Shown one piece after another: positions 24,611 through 32,347 of a DNA stretch of 64,000 nt; within the stretch, counting starts at the first letter, position 1; every line of letters starts with the position of its first letter. Origin of the DNA: Knufia peltigerae (taxonomy: Eukaryota > Ascomycota > Eurotiomycetes > Chaetothyriales > Trichomeriaceae); assembly GCA_030247855.1 (NCBI GenBank), contig JAPDRN010000092.1, forward strand, positions 62,001 through 126,000. Direction: 5' to 3'. A program made the translations under genes and the position numbers. The notes beneath the pieces were generated by a model. The model was not told the DNA's origin and searched no databases. It was given only the letters and a program-made list of their open reading frames with translations.

Positions 24611-25522
24611 TCACACATTTTTTTCTGCACCCCTTTCCGCGCCCACATCCAGATGCAGCAGCAGGCTGCGCATCGGCGGCGAGAGCGATTTCCAGTCGGC
24701 GAACGCGGCGCACAGCCGGCGTTGTGCCCATGCGTTGTCGAGTGCAACGGCGACGATGCCGGTGGCCCGCCGATATTGCCGCGCGATCGTGCGCGGCGCG
24801 ATGCCCACGCCGATGCCATGGCCCACCATCGTGCACAGGCCTTCAAAGGTCTTCATGCGGATGCGTACGTCGAGCGTGCGTCCGGCCTCTGCCGCCAGTT
24901 CTTCGATATAGGTCTGCAGCGCATTGCCGTCGGCCAGGGCAACGAAGGTCTCGCCCAGCACATCGCTGAAGTCGAGCGAGCGCCGCGCGGCGAAGCGGTG
25001 GCCGGCCGGCAGCAGCATCATCAGCGGGTCTTCGGCAACGACATGGCGGCCCAGCCCATCGGCGGGGACGGCGTCACTGATGATGCCGGCCTCTGCCTGG
25101 CCGGCACGGATCGCACGCACGACTTCATTGCTGGTGCGTTCGTGCAGTTCGACGCGCAGGCGAGGGCGCTCGGCCAGCCATGGGGCCAGTCGCGCGGGCA
25201 GATAGTTGGTCAATGCCGCGGTGTTGGCGTACAGGTGCAGCGTGCCGCGAGCGCCGTGGGCGAACGCCTGCAGTTCGCCGCGCAGCTGTGCCTGCTGCTG
25301 CAGGATCAGGCGCGCGTGATGGGCCAGTGCGGCGCCCGCTTCGGTGAGGCTGACGCCGCGCGGGTGACGGGTCAGCAGTGCGGTGCCGACGTCGGTTTCG
25401 ATGGCGCGCAGGCGTTCGCTGGCCGATCCCAGTGCCAGATTCGCCTCTACGGCGCCGGCGGTGATGCTGCCGGCTTCGGCTACTGCCAGAAACAGGCGCA
25501 GATCGGCAATGTCCAAGCGCAT
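24611..25522 (-). CDS. LysR-family transcriptional regulator
   Basis: A 303-residue regulator. The N-terminal winged helix-turn-helix is DLRLFLAVAEAGSITAGAVEANLALGSASERLRAIE, and a periplasmic-binding-like effector domain fills residues ~90-295. It is divergent from a TauE/SafE-type permease gene across 96 bases, the usual arrangement in which the regulator controls the permease. The effector may be a sulfonate or sulfite-type anion, but that is only inferred from the neighbour. The pair is bracketed by two identical tRNA-Leu genes. Confidence 0.92.
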   Translation of the reverse strand: MRLDIADLRLFLAVAEAGSITAGAVEANLALGSASERLRAIETDVGTALLTRHPRGVSLTEAGAALAHHARLILQQQAQLRGELQAFAHGARGTLHLYANTAALTNYLPARLAPWLAERPRLRVELHERTSNEVVRAIRAGQAEAGIISDAVPADGLGRHVVAEDPLMMLLPAGHRFAARRSLDFSDVLGETFVALADGNALQTYIEELAAEAGRTLDVRIRMKTFEGLCTMVGHGIGVGIAPRTIARQYRRATGIVAVALDNAWAQRRLCAAFADWKSLSPPMRSLLLHLDVGAERGAEKNV

Positions 25523-25618
25523 GTCGTTTGCTCCGCTCGGCCCTGCCTTCGGCTGGTCCGAAGGCGCAGGCGGGAAGACCGCATTGTGCGCGCCTGCGGC
25601 GCCGGCTCCAATGGCAGC

Positions 25619-26365
25619 ATGAACGAGACGACGTACTTCTATGGGATGCTGGTGGGGGTGTTCCTGTTGGCCGGGGTGGTCAAGGGCGTGACCGGCATGG
25701 GCCTGCCGACGGTGGCGATGGGATTGCTGGGCGGCGCGTTGTCGCCGGTGGCGGCGGCCTCGATGCTGTTCATTCCCACCTTCGTCACCAATGCCTGGCA
25801 GTTGCTGTCCGGGCCATCACTGGGTCGCACCGTGCGGCGGCTGTGGCCGATGATGCTGGCCGTGGTGGTGGTGACGCTGGGCTCGGCCGCGCTGCTGGTG
25901 CGGGTGGAACGTGATGCCTCGCGCACCGCGCTGGGCGTGGCGCTGGTGGTGTATGCGCTGCACGCGCTGGTGTCGCCGGTGTTCCGCGTCCCGCAGCGCC
26001 GCGAGCGCTGGCTGGGGCCGCTGGTCGGGGCGGTGTCCGGCGTCGTCACCGGCGCAACCGGCGTGTTTGTCATGCCGGCAGTGCCCTACCTGCAGTCGCT
26101 GGGGTTGCAGCGAGACGAGCTGGTGCAGGCGCTGGGGCTTGCATTCACGGTGTCCACGATCTCGCTGACCACGGGCCTGGTGCTGCACGGTGCGTTCGGC
26201 GTGCAGCAGCTGGGCCTGAGCGCGTTGGCGGTGGTGCCGTCGCTGGCCGGGATGTGGTTGGGGCAGGTGATCCGCCAGCGCATCAGTGCGCGCGTGTTCC
26301 GTGCCTGCTTCCTCGCCTTCCTGCTGCTGCTGGGTCTGGAGCTGATGCTGCGTTCGTGGTGGTGA
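25619..26365 (+). CDS. TauE/SafE-family membrane permease (sulfite exporter-like)
   Basis: A 248-residue protein with about 8 transmembrane helices in two homologous halves. Each half starts with a Gly-rich loop: GVVKGVTGMGLPTVAMGLLGG and GAVSGVVTGATGVFVMPAVPYL, the signature of the TauE/SafE family (export of sulfite, sulfoacetate or other organic anions). The substrate is not determined. ATG 25619 gives a short N-terminus before helix 1. Divergent from the LysR gene; a bidirectional terminator follows at 26388-26414. Confidence 0.9.
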   Translation: MNETTYFYGMLVGVFLLAGVVKGVTGMGLPTVAMGLLGGALSPVAAASMLFIPTFVTNAWQLLSGPSLGRTVRRLWPMMLAVVVVTLGSAALLVRVERDASRTALGVALVVYALHALVSPVFRVPQRRERWLGPLVGAVSGVVTGATGVFVMPAVPYLQSLGLQRDELVQALGLAFTVSTISLTTGLVLHGAFGVQQLGLSALAVVPSLAGMWLGQVIRQRISARVFRACFLAFLLLLGLELMLRSWW

Positions 26366-26387
26366 TGCCGGCCGGACGCCGGACAAG

Positions 26388-26414
26388 AAAAAACCCGCTT
26401 TCGCGGGTGTTTTT
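26388..26414. terminator. Bidirectional terminator between the permease and tRNA-Leu copy 2
   Basis: Stem ACCCGC/GCGGGT with loop TTTC, flanked by A6 on the left and T5 on the right, so it can serve both the plus-strand permease and the minus-strand tRNA. Confidence 0.8.
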
Positions 26415-26425
26415 CATTCTCGACA

Positions 26426-26512
26426 TGGTGCCCAGGAGAGGACTCGAACCTCCACGAAGTTGCCCCCGCTAGCACCTGAAGCTAGTGCGTCTACCAATTC
26501 CGCCACCTGGGC
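26426..26512 (-). tRNA. tRNA-Leu(CAG), copy 2
   Basis: An 87-base class II tRNA, CCA encoded, identical to the copy at 24474-24560. The upstream sequence shared with copy 1 (gaggaggagaatt on the plus strand) includes a likely -10 box (cataat on the minus strand). Confidence 0.97.
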
Positions 26513-26588
26513 GTCGAGGAGGAGAATTATGCGGTGCCGTGATGGAGGTGTCAAGACCCTTGTGAAATCCCCGCGACCACCGCGCCCA

Positions 26589-26612
26589 GTAGATCCACGC
26601 CATGCGTGGATG
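26589..26612. repeat. SMAG-type palindromic repeat
   Basis: GTAG head followed by the hairpin atccacg/cgtggat around 'ccatg', between tRNA-Leu copies 2 and 3. Confidence 0.75.
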
Positions 26613-26636
26613 GGGTGCCGCATCCGGATTACAGGC

Positions 26637-26670
26637 AAAAAAAATCCCCGCCGAAGCGAGGAATTTTTTC
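26637..26670 (-). terminator. Terminator of tRNA-Leu copy 3
   Basis: An imperfect GC stem (ccccgc/gcgagg with loop cgaa) between A8 and T6 runs; on the minus strand it ends in a T tract directly after the tRNA. Confidence 0.7.
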
Positions 26671-26672
26671 GT

Positions 26673-26719
26673 TGGTGCCCAGAAGAGGACTCGAACCTCC
26701 ACGGTTTTACCCGCTAGTA

Positions 26720-26750
<31 letters not shown>

Positions 26751-26757
26751 TCTGGGC
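26673..26757 (-). tRNA. tRNA-Leu(CAG), copy 3 (diverged)
   Basis: An 85-base class II tRNA with CCA encoded. The anticodon loop is TTCAGGT (anticodon CAG) on a CTAGT/ACTAG stem; the variable arm differs from copies 1 and 2 and the acceptor carries an A-T pair (gcccaga/tctgggc). Confidence 0.95.
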
Positions 26758-26885
26758 GTTCCAGAGGCGCAATTGTGAAGATGAACCCGGGGGCTGTCAA
26801 CGATTTCCTGAAAATTCTTAATGGGGATGCTTCAACCGTTTTGCTGACCCGTTCTGCACGCCCGCAACGGCTACCATGGAGGGCG

Positions 26886-29345
26886 ATGACTACCAAAAAA
26901 CCAAGCAAGGGCGGGAGCAAGTCCCGCAGCGAAGCCCCGAACAAGGGTGCCAAGGCCGGCCCGGCCCGCAACAACAAGCCAGGCAAGCCGTTGCCGGGTT
27001 GGCTGCCCGCCGTGGCCGATGCCGCCGCCGCTCCGCGTGGACGTGGCCCGCGCAATGCAGAGGCGCCGGGCCCCGCGCCGGGCCGCAAGCTGCCGCCGAC
27101 GGGCAAGGTGATCGACGATCCCTATGCGTCCCGCGAAGCGGAAAAGTACGAACAACCCATCGCCAGCCGCGAGGCCATCCTGGCCCTGCTGGAACGCTGC
27201 GAAGGGCCGCAGACCGCTGAAGAACTTGGCGCGCGCCTGGGCCTGACCGCACCGGACCGCGCCGAGGCACTGTCGCGCCGGCTCGGCGCCATGGTCCGCG
27301 ATGGCCAGCTGGTGCAGAACCGCCGCGGCGGCTTCGCGCCCATCCAGACGTTGAACCTGGTCACCGGTGTGGTGATTGCCAATCCGGAAGGGTTCGGCTT
27401 CCTGCGCCCGGTCGAGGGCGGTGACGATCTGTTCCTGCCGCCGTATGAAATGCGCAAGGTGATGCACGGCGACAAGGTGCTGGCCCGTGTTACCGGCATC
27501 GATCACCGCGGCCGTCGCGAAGGCAGCATCGCCCGCGTGCTTGAGCGCGGCATGACGCGACTGATCGGTCGCTTCAGCGTCGAGATGGGCATCAACTACG
27601 TGGTACCCGATGACAAGCGCATCCAACGCAACGTGCAGGTGCCGCCGGACCAGACCGGCGACGCGCGCGATGGCCAGCTGGTCGTCTGCGAGTTGACCCA
27701 GGCACCGGACAGCCGCCGTCCGCCGATCGGCCGCATCATCGCCGTGCTCGGCGACAAGCTGACCGCATCGCTGGTGGTGGAGACCGCGATTCACGGCCAC
27801 GAACTACCGTTCGAGTTCCCGCAGGAGGTGCTGGACGAAGCCGCCTCGGTGCCGCTGGTGGTCGAACCGGCGATGATCGGTAATCGCGTCGACCTGCGCA
27901 GCACGCCGCTGGTCACCATTGATGGCGAGGACGCCAAGGACTTCGACGACGCGGTGTACTGCGAGCCGAACGCCGACGGCTTCCGTCTGGTGGTGGCCAT
28001 TGCCGATGTCTCCAACTATGTCCGTCCCGGCACGCCGCTGGATGATGAAGCGCAGAAGCGCGCCACCTCGGTGTACTTCCCGGGCTTCGTGGTGCCGATG
28101 CTGCCGGAAACGCTGTCCAACGGCATCTGTTCGCTGATGCCGAAGGTCGACCGCATGTGCTTTGTCTGCGACATGCAGATCGACCGAGAGGGCGTCGTCA
28201 TCCACTCGCGCTTCTACGAAGCGGTGATGAATTCGCACGCGCGCCTGACCTACACCCAGGTGTGGCAGGCGGTGGGCGAGGACGATGCCGGTGCCAAGGC
28301 CTTCATCGGCGACCTGCTGCCGCAGGTGCAGCGCCTGCACCAGCTGTATAAGGTGCTGTCCAAGGCGCGCACCAAGCGTGGCGCGATCGAATTTGAAAGC
28401 AGCGAAGTCCGCTTCGTGCTCGACAACCGCGGTGAAGTCACCCAGGCCGGCATGCTGGTACGCAACGATGCGCACAAGCTGATCGAGGAATGCATGATCG
28501 CGGCCAACGTGGAGGCGGCCAAGTACCTGCTGTCGCGCCACGTGCCGGCGCCTTACCGCGTGCACGAGAAGCCGCCGGAGACCAAGTACGCCGATCTGCT
28601 GGAGTTCCTCAAGGAGTTCAAGCTGAGCCTGCCGCCGTGGTCGAAGGTGCGCCCGGGCGATTACACCAAGCTGCTGAAGAAGATCCGCGACCGTCCCGAT
28701 GCCACGCTGCTGGAATCGGTGCTGCTGCGCAGCCAGAGCCTGGCCGTGTACAGCCCGGACAACAACGGCCACTTCGGCCTGGCCCTGGAGGCGTACGCGC
28801 ACTTCACCTCGCCGATCCGTCGTTACCCGGATCTGCTGGTGCACCGTGCGATCAAGCATGCGCTGTCGGGCAAGCCGCTGGACAAGTTCACCTACAACGC
28901 CCGCGAGATGGCCGCACTGGCACTGCAGTGCTCCGAGCGTGAGCGTCGTGCCGATGAGGCCGAGCGTGAAGTCGATGAGCGTTACCGCGCCGCGTGGATG
29001 GAGAAACACGTCGGTGGCCAGTTCGACGGCGTGATCAGCGGTGTGACCAGCTTTGGCCTGTTCGTGGAGTTGGCCGACTCGAAGGTACAGGGCCTGGTGC
29101 ACGTGACCCAGTTGCCACAGGACTATTACAAGTTCGACGCGACCCGCAAGACGTTGACCGGTGAGCGCCGCGGCAGCAGTTACCGGCTGGGTGACCAGGT
29201 GCGCATTCTGGTGCTGAAGGCCAGCATGGAAGAACGCAAGATCGACTTCCGCCTGGTCGAGCACAAGGGTGAGGAAGAGGTGCAGAACCCGGCGCCGCTG
29301 CCCGAGCGCGGCAAGCCGGCCAAGCGCACGAAAAAGCAGTATTGA
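26886..29345 (+). CDS. rnr: Ribonuclease R
   Basis: An 819-residue 3'-5' exoribonuclease that degrades structured RNA. Order of domains: a basic, low-complexity N-terminus (residues 1-90), a winged helix (ILALLERCEGPQTAEELG), two cold-shock OB folds, the RNB catalytic domain with LVTIDGEDAKDFDDAVYCE, and a C-terminal S1 domain (GVISGVTSFGLFVELADSKVQGLVHVTQL) with a Lys-rich tail. ATG 26886 follows GGAGGGCG. It is the first gene after the tRNA cluster and divergent from it. Confidence 0.97.
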   Translation: MTTKKPSKGGSKSRSEAPNKGAKAGPARNNKPGKPLPGWLPAVADAAAAPRGRGPRNAEAPGPAPGRKLPPTGKVIDDPYASREAEKYEQPIASREAILALLERCEGPQTAEELGARLGLTAPDRAEALSRRLGAMVRDGQLVQNRRGGFAPIQTLNLVTGVVIANPEGFGFLRPVEGGDDLFLPPYEMRKVMHGDKVLARVTGIDHRGRREGSIARVLERGMTRLIGRFSVEMGINYVVPDDKRIQRNVQVPPDQTGDARDGQLVVCELTQAPDSRRPPIGRIIAVLGDKLTASLVVETAIHGHELPFEFPQEVLDEAASVPLVVEPAMIGNRVDLRSTPLVTIDGEDAKDFDDAVYCEPNADGFRLVVAIADVSNYVRPGTPLDDEAQKRATSVYFPGFVVPMLPETLSNGICSLMPKVDRMCFVCDMQIDREGVVIHSRFYEAVMNSHARLTYTQVWQAVGEDDAGAKAFIGDLLPQVQRLHQLYKVLSKARTKRGAIEFESSEVRFVLDNRGEVTQAGMLVRNDAHKLIEECMIAANVEAAKYLLSRHVPAPYRVHEKPPETKYADLLEFLKEFKLSLPPWSKVRPGDYTKLLKKIRDRPDATLLESVLLRSQSLAVYSPDNNGHFGLALEAYAHFTSPIRRYPDLLVHRAIKHALSGKPLDKFTYNAREMAALALQCSERERRADEAEREVDERYRAAWMEKHVGGQFDGVISGVTSFGLFVELADSKVQGLVHVTQLPQDYYKFDATRKTLTGERRGSSYRLGDQVRILVLKASMEERKIDFRLVEHKGEEEVQNPAPLPERGKPAKRTKKQY

Positions 29346-29350
29346 AAGGT

Positions 29351-29408
29351 GTGCCGACCAACGGTCGGCACCCACCTCACCCGGTAGGTGCCAACCGTTG
29401 GTTGGCAC
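29351..29408. repeat. Two SMAG-type hairpins after rnr
   Basis: Hairpins gtgccgacc/ggtcggcac (29351-29371) and gtgccaacc/ggttggcac (within 29384-29408, with a GTAG head) lie in the 85 bases between rnr and the GFA gene. Confidence 0.75.
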
Positions 29409-29430
29409 GACGTTTCGGAGGAAAGCGGCA

Positions 29431-29925
29431 ATGCAGGGCCAACCCGAATACAGCGGCGGCTGCCAGTGCGGTGCGATCCGCTTCCAGGTGCGGGGAGAGC
29501 TGACCGACAGCTCGATCTGCCACTGCCGGATGTGCCAGAAGGCCTTCGGCGCGTACTACGCGCCGCTGGTCTCGGTGCGCAGCGTGCAGTTCAGCTGGAC
29601 GCGTGGCCAACCGCGCTATTTCCAGTCCTCCAACGTGGTGCGACGCGGGTTCTGCGCCGACTGCGGCACGCCATTGACCTATGAAGCGCCCGATGGCGTG
29701 GCGGTGGCCGCCGGTGCCTTCGACCAGCCTGAACGCCTGCCGCCGACCATCCAGTATGGCGTCGAGCGCAAGCTGCCCTTCGTTGACGGGCTGGGCGGGC
29801 TGCCGGCACGCCGCACCGAAGATGATGTCGCCGCGCTGGAGTTCCTGGCCACGATCGTGTCCCACCAGCACCCCGACCACGACACCCCGCACTGGCCGCC
29901 GCGCAGCCGTTCGGCCGAAGGGTGA
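29431..29925 (+). CDS. GFA (glutathione-dependent formaldehyde-activating enzyme/CENP-V) family protein
   Basis: A 164-residue zinc protein. Zinc ligands are CQC (GGCQCGAIRF), CHCRMCQ and CADCG, in the order and spacing of the Mss4-like/GFA fold. True formaldehyde activation has been questioned for most members, so function is open. GGAGGAAAG precedes the ATG. It lies between rnr and rlmB, separated from rnr by palindromic repeats. Confidence 0.9.
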   Translation: MQGQPEYSGGCQCGAIRFQVRGELTDSSICHCRMCQKAFGAYYAPLVSVRSVQFSWTRGQPRYFQSSNVVRRGFCADCGTPLTYEAPDGVAVAAGAFDQPERLPPTIQYGVERKLPFVDGLGGLPARRTEDDVAALEFLATIVSHQHPDHDTPHWPPRSRSAEG

Positions 29926-29932
29926 TCGGCGG

Positions 29933-29955
29933 GTAGCGCCGGGCCATGCCCGGCG
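29933..29955. repeat. SMAG-type palindromic repeat
   Basis: GTAG head and hairpin cgccggg/cccggcg around 'ccatg', between the GFA gene and rlmB. Confidence 0.75.
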
Positions 29956-30017
29956 AGCGCGAAGCGCGGCCGCCCCCGATGCTCTACCATAGCCACCCCC
30001 TTTCCGGTCCTGCCCGC

Positions 30018-30761
30018 ATGAGCAAGAACAGCCAGTGGATCGTCGGCGTCAACGCCGTCGCCTCCTCCATCGAGAACGACGCCGAGAACGTCCGCGAAGT
30101 GCTGGTCGAGGCCGGTGCGAAGAATCCGCGTCTGACCGAGATCGAGGAAAATGCCCGCCGCAAGGGCATCGACGTGCGCAAGGTCAACAGCCAGGCGCTG
30201 GACGGCGTGGGCGGTTCGGTGCGCCACCAGGGCGTGGCTGCACGCTATGCCGCCGCCCGCACCTACAACGAGAACGAGCTGGAAGGCCTGGTCACGGCTG
30301 CGGAAGGCAAGGCCCTGCTGCTGGTGCTGGACGAGGTGCAGGACCCGCACAATCTCGGCGCCTGCCTGCGTTCGGCCGCCGCTGCCGGCGCTACCGCCGT
30401 GATCATTCCCAAGGACAAGTCGGCCACGGTCAACGCCACCGTGCGCAAGACCTCGGCCGGTGCTGCCGACCTTATTCCGGTGGTGGCGGTGACCAACCTG
30501 TCGCGCTGCCTGAAGGACCTGCAGAAGCAGGGCGTGTGGATCTACGGCCTGGCCGGTGAAGCCACCTCGTCGCTGTACCAGTTGGACCTGAAGGGCAACA
30601 TCGCGCTGGTGCTGGGCGGCGAAGCCGACGGCCTGCGCCGCCTGACCCGCGAGAACTGCGATGGCCTGGTCAAGATTCCGATGCCGGGCGAGATCGAGAG
30701 CCTGAACGTTTCGGTCGCTGCCGGCGTCAGCCTGTTCGAGGCCGTGCGCCAGCGCGGTTGA
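30018..30761 (+). CDS. rlmB: 23S rRNA (guanosine-2'-O-)-methyltransferase RlmB
   Basis: A 247-residue SPOUT (TrmH-family) enzyme that methylates G2251 in the peptidyl-transferase loop. The N-terminal substrate-binding domain starts WIVGVNAVASSIEND. The C-terminal trefoil knot has LDEVQDPHNLGACLRSAAAAG, VLGGEADGLRR and IPMPGEIESLNVSVAAGV, the three SPOUT motifs. RlmB commonly follows rnr, as here. A 19-bp inverted repeat ends the unit. Confidence 0.97.
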   Translation: MSKNSQWIVGVNAVASSIENDAENVREVLVEAGAKNPRLTEIEENARRKGIDVRKVNSQALDGVGGSVRHQGVAARYAAARTYNENELEGLVTAAEGKALLLVLDEVQDPHNLGACLRSAAAAGATAVIIPKDKSATVNATVRKTSAGAADLIPVVAVTNLSRCLKDLQKQGVWIYGLAGEATSSLYQLDLKGNIALVLGGEADGLRRLTRENCDGLVKIPMPGEIESLNVSVAAGVSLFEAVRQRG

Positions 30762-30783
30762 TCGGCACCGCTGCAGAATGATC

Positions 30784-30829
30784 GGGGTCAGATCCCTTTT
30801 CCAGGGAAAAGGGATCTGACCCCTTTTTT
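30784..30829 (+). terminator. Near-perfect palindrome and terminator after rlmB
   Basis: 19-base arms (30784-30802 and 30805-30823) pair perfectly around two bases, followed by six T. It is a member of the ggggtcagatccc family also seen at 15476, 61792 and 61880. Confidence 0.8.
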
Positions 30830-30839
30830 GTGATCTGCC

Positions 30840-30905
30840 ATGTCGACCAAGGTCGACACCTGCCGGGCAGGTGGTAGCCGCCAACCTCGGTTGGCGCTCC
30901 GGGCA
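30840..30905. repeat. SMAG-type hairpin cluster
   Basis: Three short hairpins, gtcgacc/ggtcgac, acctgcc/ggcaggt and gccaacc/ggttggc, packed between rlmB and the MacC-type gene, which are convergent. Confidence 0.65.
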
Positions 30906-30907
30906 CG

Positions 30908-32347
30908 TTACCCGGCGCTGCCACCCAGCGCCTTGAACAGGGTCACGTCGTTGTTCAACTGGCTCTGCCGCACCCGCGCCAGTGACAGTTCCGCATCGCG
31001 GCGGGTCTGTTGCGCTTCCAGCCAGGTGCGCAGATCGGTAGCGCCCACGCGATAGCGCACCTCCTGCGCGCGCTCCACTTCCACTGCTTCATCGTAGGAC
31101 GCCTGCGAGGCAGTCACCTGGCGCAGCAGCTGCTCACGTGCGGACAGGGCGTTGTCCACCTCCGACAGCGCGGTGTACAGCGTCTTGCGGAAGTTGGTGG
31201 CGGCGATCTGGTAGTTGGTACCGGCCACGTCCGTATCCAGCTGCGCGCGCTGCAGGTTGAGGAAGGGCAGCGACAGGCCAGCGCCCAGCGTCGCCACCGG
31301 ATTGCGCAGCACATCGCCCAGCGAGGTCGCGCTGGAACCCAGGCTGCCGGTAAGACTCAGTGCCGGGTAGTACTGGGTGGCGGTCACCCGGATCGTCTTC
31401 AGGCTGTTGCGCAGCCGCAGTTCGGCCGCGCGCAGGTCCGGCCGGCGGCCGAGAAGATCGGCCGGCAGGCCTTCGGCAATGGACGGACTCTGCGCCTCCA
31501 GCAGGTTCTGCGGTTCGTCCTGCTGCGGCCAGGGCGTGCCATCCAGCAGCACGGTCAGCGCATTGCGCACTTCCACCCGCTGTTGTTCCAGCGCGCTCTG
31601 CGCCGAACGCTGCGACTGCAGGTTCTGCAGTGCCTGGCGTACTTCCAGCCGCGACACCGCACCGGCATCGAAGCGTGCCTGCACCAGTTCGTGCGTGCGT
31701 TGCAGTCGCTCGAGGTTGGCCTGGCCGGTGGCGATGGACTGGTTGAGGTAGGCCAGTGCCCAGTACTGGTTGATGACATCACCGATCACCAGCAGGGCGG
31801 TGTTCTGCCGATCTTCTTCGCTGGCGTCTGCCTCCCAGCGGGCGATGTCGCGCTGGGTGCGCAGGCGGCCCCACAGGTCTATTTCCCACCCCAGCGACAC
31901 ACCGGTGGAATAGCTGCGGCGCCAGTCGTCGGCCTGGTCGGTGGCGCGGCTGCCACTGCCGCTCACCCCGGACGACGATGGCTGCGGCCACAGCGCGTTG
32001 CTGGCCAGCCCGGCCTGCAGGCGTGCACGTTGCACCGCCAGCCCGGCCGCACCGAGGTCGCTGTTGGCGGCAAGCGCCTGCGCGACGAGGCGGTCCAGGC
32101 GCTCATCGCCGAAGCCGATCCACCAGCGGTCCTGGCGGATGTCGCGAACCGGGGTGTCCAGGCCGCTGCGCGGGTCGTCGGCCGGTGCGTTGAGGGTCGC
32201 ATCGCCACGGCCATAGGTGGCCGCAACGCTGGGGTCTTCAACCGGATAGCGGCCCACGGAAGCGCAGGCGGAGAGTGCAAGCAGCACGGCGCCGGCCAGC
32301 AGCAGGCGTGTGGGAGCGGGGAAGGGCAGTCGGGTCATCATCTTCAT
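30908..32347 (-). CDS. macC: Outer-membrane efflux lipoprotein of the MacAB pump (MacC-like)
   Basis: A 479-residue NodT/OprM-family channel with lipobox LALSAC. The two repeats include DRWWIGFGDERLDRLVAQAL, DLLGRRPDLRAAELRLRNS and TQYYPALSLTGSLG. It forms the outer-membrane exit duct for MacA-MacB; in most enterobacteria TolC serves, but S. maltophilia encodes a dedicated partner (MacABC). The ATG at 32347 overlaps the macB stop (ATGA). The minus-strand operon order is macA-macB-macC. Confidence 0.93.
   Translation of the reverse strand: MKMMTRLPFPAPTRLLLAGAVLLALSACASVGRYPVEDPSVAATYGRGDATLNAPADDPRSGLDTPVRDIRQDRWWIGFGDERLDRLVAQALAANSDLGAAGLAVQRARLQAGLASNALWPQPSSSGVSGSGSRATDQADDWRRSYSTGVSLGWEIDLWGRLRTQRDIARWEADASEEDRQNTALLVIGDVINQYWALAYLNQSIATGQANLERLQRTHELVQARFDAGAVSRLEVRQALQNLQSQRSAQSALEQQRVEVRNALTVLLDGTPWPQQDEPQNLLEAQSPSIAEGLPADLLGRRPDLRAAELRLRNSLKTIRVTATQYYPALSLTGSLGSSATSLGDVLRNPVATLGAGLSLPFLNLQRAQLDTDVAGTNYQIAATNFRKTLYTALSEVDNALSAREQLLRQVTASQASYDEAVEVERAQEVRYRVGATDLRTWLEAQQTRRDAELSLARVRQSQLNNDVTLFKALGGSAG

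Noticed and set aside
24474..26512. Genomic island inserted at tRNA-Leu
   Set aside because: The two identical tRNAs bracket only a LysR gene and a permease with ordinary base composition; there is no integrase and no partial tRNA attachment copy.
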